A DNA stretch of 38,513 nucleotides from Paenibacillus kobensis NBRC 15729 (GCF_004000825.1 NZ_BILZ01000055.1:1-38513), one strand, 5' to 3'. Shown: positions 7,132 to 16,196, counted from the first letter of the stretch. Notes: generated by a model not told the origin, from the letters alone. Translations and numbers: made by a program.

Positions 7132-8472
7132 TTAATACAGCTTCGTCTCGATCGAGAAGCTTTCCAAATTTTCTTTGACTCGCTGCAGGAACCTTCCGCA
7201 GATGACGCCGTCAAGAATCCGGTGGTCGAGCGACAAGCACATATTCGCCATCGAACGGACGCCGATCATATCGTTGATTACGACAGGACGTTTGACAATC
7301 GATTCGAATGTCAGATTGACCGCTTGCGGGTATACGATTGTCGGATACGACAGAATCGAACCGAATGAGCCGGTGTTGTTCACCGTCAGCGTGCCGCCAG
7401 TCATGTCGTTCAATGTCAGCTTGCCTTCACGTCCGCGGCGTGCCAAATCGTCGATCTCGCGCGCGAGTCCGGCGATATTCTTCTGGTCGGCATTCTTGAT
7501 GACCGGCGTCGCAACCGAATCTTCCGTACCAACCGCAAGCGAGATGTTAATGTCCCGCTTCACGATAATTTTGTCTGTCGCCCAAGTCGAGTTGATGATC
7601 GGATAGTCTTTGACGGCATTGACGACGGCCTTCAGCACGAATGCCAAATACGTCAGATTGACGCCTTCCCGTTTCTTGAACTCGTCCTTCAGCTTGTTGC
7701 GAAGCTGAACGAGATTCGTAACGTCGACTTCGATCATCATCCAAGCGTGCGGAATTTCCGTTACGCTTTGTTTCACGTTGCGGGCAATCGCATTGCGTAT
7801 CGGAGTAATGTCGATAAAATATTCGCCGCGGCCCGGAATTTCCGATTCCACTTCGATCTGCGGAATACGCGGCGTCTCTGATAGATGCAGACCGGTCGTT
7901 CGAACCGGCGATTGCTCAGCCTTAGCAGGTGCAACCGGTACTGCGGATGGTGCCGCTGTCTGGCTGCCGGATGCATAGGCAAGCACATCCTTGCGCGTAA
8001 TGCGGCCGCCGAGGCCTGTTCCGCGAACAGCGCTCAGATCGACACCTTGCTCCGCTGCGATCCGCTGCACAGCCGGTGAATAACGATGGCGCATATCGCC
8101 CTCGAATTCTGGCTCCACTGCCGCAGGGGTTGCCGCTGCCGCAGCTTGTTGAGAACCGTACACCGGAAGCGCTGCTCCAACTGGCTCTGCCGCAGCTAGT
8201 GCCGCTTCTGCCGGCTGGTCAGCTTCGCCTTCTGTCTCGATGATACAGATTGGCGTTCCGACTGGCACTTCTTCGCCGTTGCCGACTAGAATTTGCACCA
8301 GCTTGCCGTTAACGGTCGAAGGAATTTCCGCATTTACTTTATTCGTTATAATTTCACAGATCGGTTCATACATGCCGATCGAATCGCCTGGCTGCTTCAG
8401 CCACCTGTCGATCGTCGCCGATACGAGCGATTCCGCTAGCTTCGGCATAACGACTTCAGTCAACGATTTCAT
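7132..8472 (-). CDS. bkdB: Branched-chain 2-oxoacid dehydrogenase E2 (lipoamide acyltransferase)
   Basis: A 446-residue E2 core protein. Residues 1-80 are a lipoyl domain with the lipoylated Lys45 in EIITNKVNAEIPS. An Ala/Pro-rich linker leads to a peripheral-subunit-binding domain at about 128-170 (RHRYSPAVQRIAAEQGV, then GLGGRITRKDV), and a second linker leads to the acyltransferase domain (about 215-446) with His417 in DHRILDG. It moves the acyl group from E1 to CoA, giving isobutyryl-, isovaleryl- or 2-methylbutyryl-CoA, the primers for branched-chain fatty acids. Assignment to BkdB rather than pyruvate E2 rests on the lone lipoyl domain, the lpdV-bkdAA-bkdAB context and overall resemblance. 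The ATG at 8472 follows GGGAGATGAGAAGCC. Confidence 0.9.
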   Translation of the reverse strand: MKSLTEVVMPKLAESLVSATIDRWLKQPGDSIGMYEPICEIITNKVNAEIPSTVNGKLVQILVGNGEEVPVGTPICIIETEGEADQPAEAALAAAEPVGAALPVYGSQQAAAAATPAAVEPEFEGDMRHRYSPAVQRIAAEQGVDLSAVRGTGLGGRITRKDVLAYASGSQTAAPSAVPVAPAKAEQSPVRTTGLHLSETPRIPQIEVESEIPGRGEYFIDITPIRNAIARNVKQSVTEIPHAWMMIEVDVTNLVQLRNKLKDEFKKREGVNLTYLAFVLKAVVNAVKDYPIINSTWATDKIIVKRDINISLAVGTEDSVATPVIKNADQKNIAGLAREIDDLARRGREGKLTLNDMTGGTLTVNNTGSFGSILSYPTIVYPQAVNLTFESIVKRPVVINDMIGVRSMANMCLSLDHRILDGVICGRFLQRVKENLESFSIETKLY

Positions 8473-8516
8473 GGCTTCTCATCTCCCAACTGCCCCGCCG
8501 CTCTTGTACGCTATTC

Positions 8517-9503
8517 TTAGTACAAGGCTAACTGCCGCATGGCCTCTTTCACTTTTTGTTTATTGAGCATAAAGAATTTCTCGCCAGGAGGATTGATCGG
8601 CATGGCAGGTACGTCCGGCCCGCATACGCGCATAATCGGCGCATCCAGCTCATACAGCAGTTCTTCGCCGATAATAGCTGCAACTTCGGCGCCAATGCCG
8701 CCTGTCTTGTTATCTTCATGAACGATCATCACTTTGCCCGTACGGCGAACCGCTTCCACGATCGCTTCTTTGTCCAGCGGCTGCAGCGTCCGCAGGTCGA
8801 GAATATGGGCGCTGATGCCCTCTTCCTCTTGCAGCTCGGCTGCTGCTTCCATTGCAAAGTGAAGCGGCAAGGAATACGAGATGACCGTAATATCGCTGCC
8901 TTCACGAAGGACGTTCGCTTTGCCGATCTCGACAACATAATCGGTCTCAGGAACATCACCCGTAATAAGCGTGTAGCATTTCTTATTCTCGAAGAACAAT
9001 ACCGGATCCGGATCACGAACGGCTGCTTTGAGCAAACCCTTCGCATCATACGGAGTGAACGGTGCAACGATCTTCAGACCAGGCGTTCCGAAGAATACCG
9101 ATTCCGGACACTGCGAATGGTACAATCCGCCGAAGATACCGCCGCCGATCGGAGCCCGGATGACAATCGGACAGTTCCAGTCGTTATTGGAACGATAGCG
9201 GATTTTCGCCGCTTCGCTAATAATTTGGTTGGCTGCCGGGAACATGAAGTCCGAATATTGCATCTCGGCAATCGGCCTCATCCCGACCATCGCTGCGCCA
9301 ATTGCGACGCCAGCAATTGCGGACTCTGACAACGGCGTATCGAGCACGCGGTGCTCGCCGAACTGTTGCTGAAGCCCTTTCGTCGTCGTGAAGACGCCGC
9401 CCTTGAGACCTACGTCCTCGCCGAGAACGAATACGTTCTCATCCCGCTCCAGCTCTTCTTTCATTGCAAGTCGGAGCGCATCAATATATTCCATTACCGG
9501 CAT
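8517..9503 (-). CDS. bkdAB: Branched-chain 2-oxoacid dehydrogenase E1 beta subunit
   Basis: A 328-residue transketolase-like beta subunit that pairs with BkdAA to decarboxylate branched-chain 2-oxoacids. Family segments are MPVMEYIDALRLAM, FVLGEDVGLKGGVF, the Glu-containing MRPIAEMQYSDF, then APIGGGIFGGLYHSQ and the C-terminal transketolase domain (about 200-328) with VMIVHEDNKTGG. The ATG at 9503 follows AAGGGAGCCGATAACG, and that site lies at the end of bkdAA, two bases after its stop, so the two subunits are translationally coupled and should be made in equal amounts. Confidence 0.93.
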   Translation of the reverse strand: MPVMEYIDALRLAMKEELERDENVFVLGEDVGLKGGVFTTTKGLQQQFGEHRVLDTPLSESAIAGVAIGAAMVGMRPIAEMQYSDFMFPAANQIISEAAKIRYRSNNDWNCPIVIRAPIGGGIFGGLYHSQCPESVFFGTPGLKIVAPFTPYDAKGLLKAAVRDPDPVLFFENKKCYTLITGDVPETDYVVEIGKANVLREGSDITVISYSLPLHFAMEAAAELQEEEGISAHILDLRTLQPLDKEAIVEAVRRTGKVMIVHEDNKTGGIGAEVAAIIGEELLYELDAPIMRVCGPDVPAMPINPPGEKFFMLNKQKVKEAMRQLALY

Positions 9504-9505
9504 CG

Positions 9506-10534
9506 TTATCGGCTCCCTTCTGCATCGCCGTCATAAACGTGCAGCAGCGAGCTCTCCGGCGTCGGGAAAGGCGCTTTGTCTGCGTAAGTCGTCGCATCGT
9601 CTAGCATTCCGCGGACTTCCACAAGGAACTGTTCCTCTTGTTCATCCGACCAGATGCCAGCCTCGATCAAGTATTGCTTATATTTCGGGATACCGTCCTT
9701 CGCACGGTTCTCCTCGACCTCTTCTTTTGTGCGGTAAGCCAAATCGTTGTCGGACGTCGAGTGCGGCGATAATCTGTACATCATCGCTTCGATCAACGTC
9801 GGACCATCTCCGCTTATTGCCCGCTCGCGCGCTTCCTTCACTACCCGATAGACTTCGAGCGGATCGTTGCCGTCAACGCGGAAGCCAGGGAAGCCATAGC
9901 CGGCCGCTCGGTCAACGATACGGCCTCCAAGTTGCTTATGTGCCGGGACGGAAATCGCATACTGATTGTTCTCGCACATAATGATGACCGGAAGCTTATG
10001 TACACCTGCAAAATTGCAGCCCTCGTGAAAATCGCCTTGATTGCTTGAGCCTTCGCCGAACGTGACTAAGCTGACGATTGGCTGCTTCTTCATCTTAGCT
10101 GCCAGCGCGATTCCAACGGCATGCGGCACTTGCGTCGTAACCGGGCTCGAACCCGTTACGATGCGCAGCCGCTTGCTGCCGAAGTGGCCCGGCATCTGGC
10201 GGCCGCCGCTGTTCGGATCTTCTGCTTTCGCGAAGACGGACAGCATCAGCTCGCGCACCGTCATACCGACGCTTAACACTAAGCCGTAATCCCGGTAATA
10301 AGGCAAATAGTAATCATTCTGGCGATCAAGCGCGAATCCTGCCGCAACCTGCGCAGTCTCTTGTCCGATCCCCGAAACGTGGAAATTGATTTTACCCGCT
10401 CGCTGCAGCAGAAGAACCCGCTCATCGAATTTACGAGCGAGCAGCATAACGCGGTACATATCGATCGCCTGCTCATCCGTCAGTCCGACCTCATGATGGC
10501 GTGCCGTAATCGGTTTAGATTCCATCTCATTCAT
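9506..10534 (-). CDS. bkdAA: Branched-chain 2-oxoacid dehydrogenase E1 alpha subunit
   Basis: A 342-residue thiamine-diphosphate-binding alpha subunit. The cofactor motif runs from GEGSSNQGDFHEG to CENNQYAIS, and the phosphorylation-loop region YRLSPHSTSDND is present. With BkdAB it forms the E1 heterotetramer that starts breakdown of the 2-oxoacids from Val, Leu and Ile. The ATG at 10534 is chosen because AAGGAGGG precedes it at good spacing; the open frame extends 12 codons upstream without a site. A -10 hexamer and a possible FapR-type sequence lie in the 220-base gap to lpdV, so this gene probably starts a transcript for bkdAA-bkdAB-bkdB-lipB. Confidence 0.93.
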   Translation of the reverse strand: MNEMESKPITARHHEVGLTDEQAIDMYRVMLLARKFDERVLLLQRAGKINFHVSGIGQETAQVAAGFALDRQNDYYLPYYRDYGLVLSVGMTVRELMLSVFAKAEDPNSGGRQMPGHFGSKRLRIVTGSSPVTTQVPHAVGIALAAKMKKQPIVSLVTFGEGSSNQGDFHEGCNFAGVHKLPVIIMCENNQYAISVPAHKQLGGRIVDRAAGYGFPGFRVDGNDPLEVYRVVKEARERAISGDGPTLIEAMMYRLSPHSTSDNDLAYRTKEEVEENRAKDGIPKYKQYLIEAGIWSDEQEEQFLVEVRGMLDDATTYADKAPFPTPESSLLHVYDGDAEGSR

Positions 10535-10597
10535 GCAGCTAACCCTCCTTTTCGATCGTGGCGTATGCATAGCGTAGTCTTAACTTTATGGTTTAGG

Positions 10598-10624
10598 ATT
10601 AGTTATTAAAACCTGGTACTAATA
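10598..10624 (-). promoter_or_regulatory. Possible FapR-type operator upstream of bkdAA
   Basis: On the minus strand ATTAGTACC (GGTACTAAT at 10615-10623 on plus) matches the half-site of the fatty-acid regulator FapR, and ACTAAT follows 11 bases later. The second half is degenerate and the spacing is longer than the usual operator. It lies just downstream of the predicted transcription start. No fapR is in the window. Confidence 0.35.
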
Positions 10625-10637
10625 CTAGATCATATTC

Positions 10638-10666
10638 ATTATAACCGTTCTGCTGTAAAAAGGGAA
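10638..10666 (-). promoter_or_regulatory. Candidate sigma-A promoter for bkdAA
   Basis: A perfect TATAAT (10638-10643) with a weak TTCCCT (10661-10666) 17 bases further upstream. No -24/-12 element of the sigma-L type that drives the B. subtilis bkd operon is seen. Confidence 0.5.
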
Positions 10667-10754
10667 ACGACAACTATAAAGAATTGCTTCTCTAGTCATC
10701 GCCGATTCCCTGCCGTATTAATTTATAAGTTAACCGGTTGCAGCGAATGTGAAT

Positions 10755-12185
10755 CTAGAATGCGACCGACATTCCGTCGAGCGCAAGCATCGCCTCGCCA
10801 AGCGCTTCGGACAACGTCGGATGAGGATGAATCGATTGTCCGATTTCCCAAGGTGTCGCATCGAGCAGCTGCGCAAGCGACGCTTCTGCGATGAGATCGG
10901 TCGCATGCAGACCAACAATATGAACACCAATAATGTCATTCGACTGTTTGTCGGCGATTACTTTCACGAAACCGTCTGTTTCGCCAGCAACAATCGCCTT
11001 GCCGATCGCTTGGAACGGCAGCTTAGCGGTTCGTACGTCGAGCCCCTTCTCCTTGGCTTGGCGTTCCGTCAAGCCAACGGATGCAATCTCCGGTCGGGAG
11101 TATACGCATCTCGGTATACGGTGAGCCTCCACCGGCTCCGGCTTGCCGCCGTTCAAATGACCGACTGCCGACAGTCCTTCATGCGCAGCCGCATGCGCAA
11201 GTTGAACACCGCCAATGACGTCGCCGATTGCATAGATATGACGCTCATTCGTCTGGTAGTTTGCATTCACCGCAATGCACCCGTTCGATTCGGTGCGAAT
11301 ATCGGTATTTTCAAGTCCGAGACCTTCCGTGTTCGGTACGCGCCCTACGCTGACCATCATGCAGGATGCTTCTAGCTGCAGCTCGCCGCCCGCCGTTGCA
11401 GCAGCGATCGTAACGCCTTCGCTTCCGTCTGCATACGTATCCGGACGTATGGTCGCACTCGTATGGATCGTTACTCCCCGCTTGCGGAGCAGCCGAGTCA
11501 GTTCTTTCGATACGTCTTCGTCCTCCGTCGGCAGCAGCCGGTCCGCCGCTTCCGCTATCGTGACATGAACGCCGAAATCATTCAACAGCGATGCCCACTC
11601 TACCCCTATAACACCGCCGCCTACAATAAGGATCGACGCCGGCAGTTTCTCCAACTGCAGGATATCATCACTCGTCAAAATAAGCTTGCCGTCCGCTTCC
11701 AATCCCGGAATCTGACGAGGACGAGAGCCTGTCGCAATGATGAGATGCTTCGATACGACCGATTCCATCTCCCCGTCCGGCAGCTCGACCGCTACCGTTC
11801 CGCTTCGAGGGGAGAATATGGACGGGCCGATAATGCGTCCTTTACCCTTCACGATCGTAATGCCATGCTTCAGCATCAGCGATTGCAACCCTTTGTATAA
11901 CTGGTCGACCGTCTGCTCTTTGCGCTGCTGGACGCGATCGAAGTTAACGGAAACCGCATCATCCGCAATGTCAATGCCATAAGAAGCTGCCTTCAGCAGC
12001 GTTGCGTAAACTTCGGCGCTGCGAAGCAGCGATTTGCTAGGTATGCATCCTTTATGTAAACAAGTTCCCCCGAGCTTGTCCATTTCAATAATTGCGGTCC
12101 GTTTGCCAAGCTGGGCAGCGCGAATCGCTGCTGTATAGCCGCCCGGTCCGCCCCCAAGAACGGCTACATCCACTTCAATTGCCAT
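10755..12185 (-). CDS. lpdV: Dihydrolipoamide dehydrogenase (E3)
   Basis: A 476-residue flavoprotein disulfide reductase that reoxidises dihydrolipoamide on E2 using FAD and NAD. The FAD-binding motif GGGPGGYTAAI lies at 11-21, the redox disulfide is Cys42-Cys47 in GGTCLHKGCIPSK, the NAD-binding motif is VGGGVIGVEWASLL, and the C-terminal interface carries IHPHPTLSEALGEA with the active His. The ATG at 12185 replaces a longer open frame because AGGAGAGGGTG precedes it and the usual N-terminus begins there. Its place before bkdAA supports lpdV rather than the pyruvate dehydrogenase E3. The 220-base gap to bkdAA suggests a second promoter. Confidence 0.93.
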   Translation of the reverse strand: MAIEVDVAVLGGGPGGYTAAIRAAQLGKRTAIIEMDKLGGTCLHKGCIPSKSLLRSAEVYATLLKAASYGIDIADDAVSVNFDRVQQRKEQTVDQLYKGLQSLMLKHGITIVKGKGRIIGPSIFSPRSGTVAVELPDGEMESVVSKHLIIATGSRPRQIPGLEADGKLILTSDDILQLEKLPASILIVGGGVIGVEWASLLNDFGVHVTIAEAADRLLPTEDEDVSKELTRLLRKRGVTIHTSATIRPDTYADGSEGVTIAAATAGGELQLEASCMMVSVGRVPNTEGLGLENTDIRTESNGCIAVNANYQTNERHIYAIGDVIGGVQLAHAAAHEGLSAVGHLNGGKPEPVEAHRIPRCVYSRPEIASVGLTERQAKEKGLDVRTAKLPFQAIGKAIVAGETDGFVKVIADKQSNDIIGVHIVGLHATDLIAEASLAQLLDATPWEIGQSIHPHPTLSEALGEAMLALDGMSVAF

Positions 12186-12265
12186 AGTTCTTACACCCTC
12201 TCCTGGTCTCCCGATATGCCGGAAATCCTGCTCGATTGCAGCAGATCTATCCAACCTCTGCTTCT

Positions 12266-12294
12266 ATTGTACCTTTTTTTCTTCACAGAAAACA
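12266..12294 (-). promoter_or_regulatory. Candidate sigma-A promoter for lpdV
   Basis: TACAAT (12266-12271) with TGTTTT (12289-12294) on the minus strand, spacing 17. The -35 is poor. Confidence 0.45.
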
Positions 12295-12308
12295 TGCTTC
12301 CTACAAAA

Positions 12309-12337
12309 TAGACAGCATAAATGTAGTACGGTATGAT
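12309..12337 (+). promoter_or_regulatory. Sigma-A promoter for the DUF2627 gene
   Basis: TAGACA (12309-12314) and TATGAT (12332-12337) with 17-base spacing on the plus strand, divergent from the lpdV promoter. Confidence 0.6.
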
Positions 12338-12428
12338 AGAACATATGCGCGGCCCGCTTTCGTCTTACGTTATGCACCACCCAACGGTCGCATTCGAATC
12401 ATTCATATAGTGAGGGGAATTGTATCAC

Positions 12429-12746
12429 ATGAAAGCACAACCCGGCGTCGTCACTGCCCGCTTCATCGCCATTCTCATTCTAGTCATTCCCGGAATCGCG
12501 GCAACGTACGGCTTCCTTCGGATGAAGGATGCCTTGTTCGATTATTTTATTGCATTCGGCGATGACGAAGTGACGCCTTCGTTCGCATGGCTCACCTTTA
12601 TTGGCGGCTTCATCTTATTCGCAATTGGTATCGCTTTTATCGGAGGCTGGATTTTCTTCCGCGACCGCAAGCATAACTATGTTGCGCCGCGGTTTCGCAA
12701 GAAGCGTCCGCGTCCGCCGAAGCCGACAACACGTCCCGGCCAATAA
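12429..12746 (+). CDS. DUF2627 small membrane protein (YqzF-like)
   Basis: A 105-residue membrane protein with two hydrophobic spans (about 9-28 and 47-69) and a strongly basic, Pro-rich C-terminal tail (about 75-105). It resembles the DUF2627 family, which in Bacillus sits beside the bkd genes (yqzF), and that neighbourhood is kept here. No function is established for the family. The ATG at 12429 follows GAGGGG at slightly long spacing; the TTG at 12420 is too close to that site. It is divergent from lpdV and ends at a strong terminator before the convergent RND exporter. Confidence 0.75.
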   Translation: MKAQPGVVTARFIAILILVIPGIAATYGFLRMKDALFDYFIAFGDDEVTPSFAWLTFIGGFILFAIGIAFIGGWIFFRDRKHNYVAPRFRKKRPRPPKPTTRPGQ

Positions 12747-12773
12747 CGGATTTGATCAACGATGCAACATTAG

Positions 12774-12820
12774 AAGGGGTTGTCCTGCAGGTCACTAATT
12801 GACCGCTGGGCAACCCCTTC
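12774..12820 (+). terminator. Terminator between DUF2627 and the RND exporter
   Basis: AAGGGGTTG (12774-12782) pairs with CAACCCCTT (12811-12819), and GGTCA with TGACC inside, followed by a pyrimidine-rich tail on the plus strand. It may also serve the convergent exporter. Confidence 0.75.
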
Positions 12821-12834
12821 TTCCTTTCATTGCT

Positions 12835-15800
12835 CTAAACAGCTGCCCCTGGCTTCATAGCCGGCTGGACCATTGCCCGCTGCTTGCGGGAGCGTCTATA
12901 GTACATCAATTCGTACATGACCGGAACGACGACAAGCGTTAGAAGCGTCGAGCTTGTTAAACCGCCGATGACTACGACGGCTAGACCGCTTGATATGATG
13001 CTTCCGCCGCCCATACCGATCGCAAGCGGCGACAACGCACAGATTGTTGCAATAGCGGTCATCAGAATCGGACGCAAACGTGTACCGCCTGCTTCGATCA
13101 GAGCCTCACGGATTCCAAGTCCATGCTCGATCTGCTGCTGAACGCGTTCGACAAGCACGATAGCGTTCGTTACCACGATGCCGATCAGCATCAAGAAGCC
13201 AATCATGCTTGAGACGGATAATGGATCGCCGCTGACGAGCGTTCCGACCAACCCGCCGATCAAGGCGAACGGCAAGGAGAACAGAACGGCAAGCGGCGCC
13301 CTTCCTTCACGGAATGTAACAACCATTACGATATAAACCATACCTACGGCAATTAGCATGGCCATAAGCATTTCGCTGATCATCTGCTGCACTTCAGTGT
13401 TAGAGCCGCCGATTGAATAGGTTGTGCCTGCCGGCAGATCGAGCTGATCCAATTTGTTCTTTATGGCTTTGTTCACCTTGTTGGCATTCTTATCCGTTAT
13501 TTTCCCCAAAACAGAAGCGTATTCCGAACCGTTCTTCTGCTGAATCGTGCTCGGCAGTTGAACTTCGCGGACATCTGCGATATCGCTGACTTTAATTATG
13601 CGGCCGTCAGGTGCAGGCAACAGCAGTTGCCCAATGGCATCTGTTGATGCAAGAGATGCTCCGCCAAGCGTCACATATAATTCATTCGTTGCTTCGCCAT
13701 CCGCAATACGTCCTGCCTTCGTTTCGCTCAAATACGGACGGAGCAGCGATGATGCTTGCGCGGCAGACAATCCGTTGGCGGCAGCATCATCTTGACGCAC
13801 TTCGATGGCGATGCCTTTCGTACCATCCCGTAAATTGTTGCTGATGTTATCTAAACCTTCGATACCGGCAACGGCTTCAGTGACTTGTTCTGTAGCTTCA
13901 CGGACGTCATCTGCCGTGCGGCCGGATACCGTTACTTCAACCGCGCCGCCTCCTTCGCCGTTCCCCTTGAACATCATAAATTCGCTGCCTTCTGGAACCG
14001 GTACTGACGATTCCAGCTCCTCCACGACTTGATCACGATTCGCCTTAGAATCCATAATAATAAACCATTCCGATAAATTCGTATCGTTGCTGCCCAAATA
14101 ACCTCCGCCTATTGTAACAGTAGAATTCGTTACTTCTGAATGCTGACGGATCACCGCGTCGATCTGGTCTGTCTGCGATTTAAGCGCGTTAATGTCAGTG
14201 CCTCTAGGCATTCGAAAATCAGCGATGACGTATTTATACTCGCTCTGCGGAAGCAGCACGACATTGATCGCTCCAGCTGCTATAGGAACAATGCTCGCAA
14301 AAAAGAGCAGAACAGCAAAAATAAGCACAACAGCCTTGTGAGCCAACGACCAATGCAGCACGCGTTTGTATATACGGCTCATTGCCGAATCGCCTGTCAG
14401 CTCCTTGCTGCTTCTGCGCATCAGAGCCCATGCCATCAACGGTACGACGGTAAGTGCGACCAGCAATGAAGACAACAGTGCGAATACAACCGTCAGAGCA
14501 AACGGGCGGAAAAACTCTCCGACAATGCCCGAAAGCAGACCAAGCGGCGCAAATACAGCAACCGTCGTAATCGTCGAGGATGCGATCGCCCGGCTAACTT
14601 CAGCTGTACTAGTGAGAATTAACTCTTTCGTTACCTTCATGCCTTTGAACCGGCGGCCGAAATTTTCGATTACGACGATACTGTCATCTACGACGCGTCC
14701 GGTCGCGACCGCAAGACCGCCAAGTGTCATGATATTGAGCGTCACATTCGTGAAGGCATGTAAACAAATAAGAGCAATCAAGATCGACAACGGAATCGAT
14801 ACGATAGCGATCAATGTAGCACGAACGCTGCGGAGGAAGAACAAGATCAGCACCGAAGCGAACAAAGCGCCAAGTGCTCCTTCTCTCGCTAGCGAGTTAA
14901 CCGAATTTTTAATATCCGTAGCGCTATCGTACATTATTAAAGCTTGAACGCCACTATCCTGCTGTGCTTCGTCATAAGCTTCTCTGACTTGTTTCACAAC
15001 TTCAACGGTATTGGCACTGCTGCTTTTTTTAATATTAAGTGTGATACTAGGTTTTCCATTCGTGATGCTGATGACCCCTTGCTCTCCCGATGAGGCAATC
15101 TCTGCGATATCGGCAAGCGTCGATTTATTCGATGGAGTCAGCCTCCATTGCTTAAGCTGTTCGATGGACCGAAGACTGCCTTGTACAAATACAGGCAGCT
15201 TCGATTGCTGCATCGTCGTCTCTCCGAGCGGGATGTTCAGATTGTTCGCCTGCAATGCCGTAAGCACTTGATCAAAAGTAATGCCGAGCGAATTCATTTT
15301 ACCAGCATCTAATCGTATGTATACGCCATCATCTTTGAGTCCGAACGACTGAACCTCGCTTACTCCTTCAATCGATTGCAATGTTGGCAGAAGCAAGCGG
15401 CTGACGTATTGATTCAACTCTTCTTCCGACATTCCATTCGCTGACGATACAGCGGAATATAGGATCGGATCGCTAGAGGTCGATTGATAAGAAACGGAAG
15501 GCTTTTCTGCTTCAGCCGGAAGTACAATGCCCTCCAACGCTTTTTCGACTTCATCCTGCTTGTCTTTCATGTTGTCGTTATAGCTGAATTCAAGCATGAG
15601 CTGCGACACACTATTAGCAGATTGGGAGGTGACGTTTTTCACGCCATTAACGTTGCGAAGCACCTTTTCCAGCGGAAAAGTAACCTGGTCCAATACTTCG
15701 TTCGGAGCTGCCCCTGGGTATACGACAGATACAATTATGCCCGGTATTGCAACCTCAGGCAGTTGTTCCTGCTTAAATGTCGTAGCAGAGTACACCCCTC

Positions 15801-15873
15801 CAACGGCAATCAACAACACCAATAATACGATCGCCACCGGGTTGCGTATCGAAAAATGTGTAATCCATTTCAT
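12835..15873 (-). CDS. RND-family exporter (AcrB/SwrC-like)
   Basis: A 1012-residue resistance-nodulation-division exporter driven by the proton gradient. Layout is typical: one N-terminal span (about 10-28), a large extracellular loop, a six-span block (about 330-530), a second loop and a last membrane block (about 845-990). The acidic pair of span four is present in ATGRVVDDSIVVIENFGRR. Among Gram-positive proteins it resembles SwrC/YerP of B. subtilis, which exports surfactin. No membrane-fusion partner or outer-membrane channel gene is adjacent. The ATG at 15873 follows GGAGAGATGGAGA and matches the usual MKWIT-like start. It stands alone, set between spo0A and the bkd cluster. Substrate unknown. 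Confidence 0.9.
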   Translation of the reverse strand: MKWITHFSIRNPVAIVLLVLLIAVGGVYSATTFKQEQLPEVAIPGIIVSVVYPGAAPNEVLDQVTFPLEKVLRNVNGVKNVTSQSANSVSQLMLEFSYNDNMKDKQDEVEKALEGIVLPAEAEKPSVSYQSTSSDPILYSAVSSANGMSEEELNQYVSRLLLPTLQSIEGVSEVQSFGLKDDGVYIRLDAGKMNSLGITFDQVLTALQANNLNIPLGETTMQQSKLPVFVQGSLRSIEQLKQWRLTPSNKSTLADIAEIASSGEQGVISITNGKPSITLNIKKSSSANTVEVVKQVREAYDEAQQDSGVQALIMYDSATDIKNSVNSLAREGALGALFASVLILFFLRSVRATLIAIVSIPLSILIALICLHAFTNVTLNIMTLGGLAVATGRVVDDSIVVIENFGRRFKGMKVTKELILTSTAEVSRAIASSTITTVAVFAPLGLLSGIVGEFFRPFALTVVFALLSSLLVALTVVPLMAWALMRRSSKELTGDSAMSRIYKRVLHWSLAHKAVVLIFAVLLFFASIVPIAAGAINVVLLPQSEYKYVIADFRMPRGTDINALKSQTDQIDAVIRQHSEVTNSTVTIGGGYLGSNDTNLSEWFIIMDSKANRDQVVEELESSVPVPEGSEFMMFKGNGEGGGAVEVTVSGRTADDVREATEQVTEAVAGIEGLDNISNNLRDGTKGIAIEVRQDDAAANGLSAAQASSLLRPYLSETKAGRIADGEATNELYVTLGGASLASTDAIGQLLLPAPDGRIIKVSDIADVREVQLPSTIQQKNGSEYASVLGKITDKNANKVNKAIKNKLDQLDLPAGTTYSIGGSNTEVQQMISEMLMAMLIAVGMVYIVMVVTFREGRAPLAVLFSLPFALIGGLVGTLVSGDPLSVSSMIGFLMLIGIVVTNAIVLVERVQQQIEHGLGIREALIEAGGTRLRPILMTAIATICALSPLAIGMGGGSIISSGLAVVVIGGLTSSTLLTLVVVPVMYELMYYRRSRKQRAMVQPAMKPGAAV

Positions 15874-16050
15874 TCTCCATCTCTCCATTCACTTGTCATT
15901 GCTCTCTATGTAGTAGTGCACGCTTCAGCATCCTCGTCTCGACCAATTGTAAAAATACGGGAGTACCAAGACAATAGTTAGATATTAACATTAATTTGAA
16001 CATTTAGTATATACCTGATCGTTTAAAATTTATTTAAAATTATGGATAGA

Positions 16051-16085
16051 AAAGAGCGGACAAGGATGATCCTTGCCCGCTCTTT
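16051..16085 (-). terminator. Second terminator downstream of spo0A
   Basis: A 16-bp stem with one mismatch (AAAGAGCGGACAAGGA at 16051-16066 with 16070-16085) and a three-base loop, followed by TTTTCT on the minus strand. Confidence 0.75.
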
Positions 16086-16166
16086 CGGTCTGACGTATGA
16101 AACTGACATCCATAATATTCCTCGATGCTCCATCTTCAGGATCTGTCCGTTTTTTTCGTTTAAAAC

Positions 16167-16196
16167 AAAAGGAGGACAGATAACTGTCGCTCCTTT
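16167..16196 (-). terminator. First terminator downstream of spo0A
   Basis: AAAGGAG and ACAG arms (16184-16196) pair with CTGT and TCCTTT (16167-16180) on the minus strand, followed by TTTTGTTTTA. Confidence 0.75.

Noticed and set aside
10571-10754. A sigma-L (-24/-12) promoter before bkdAA
   Set aside because: I found no TGGCAC-N5-TTGC-like element, and bkdR is absent from the cluster.
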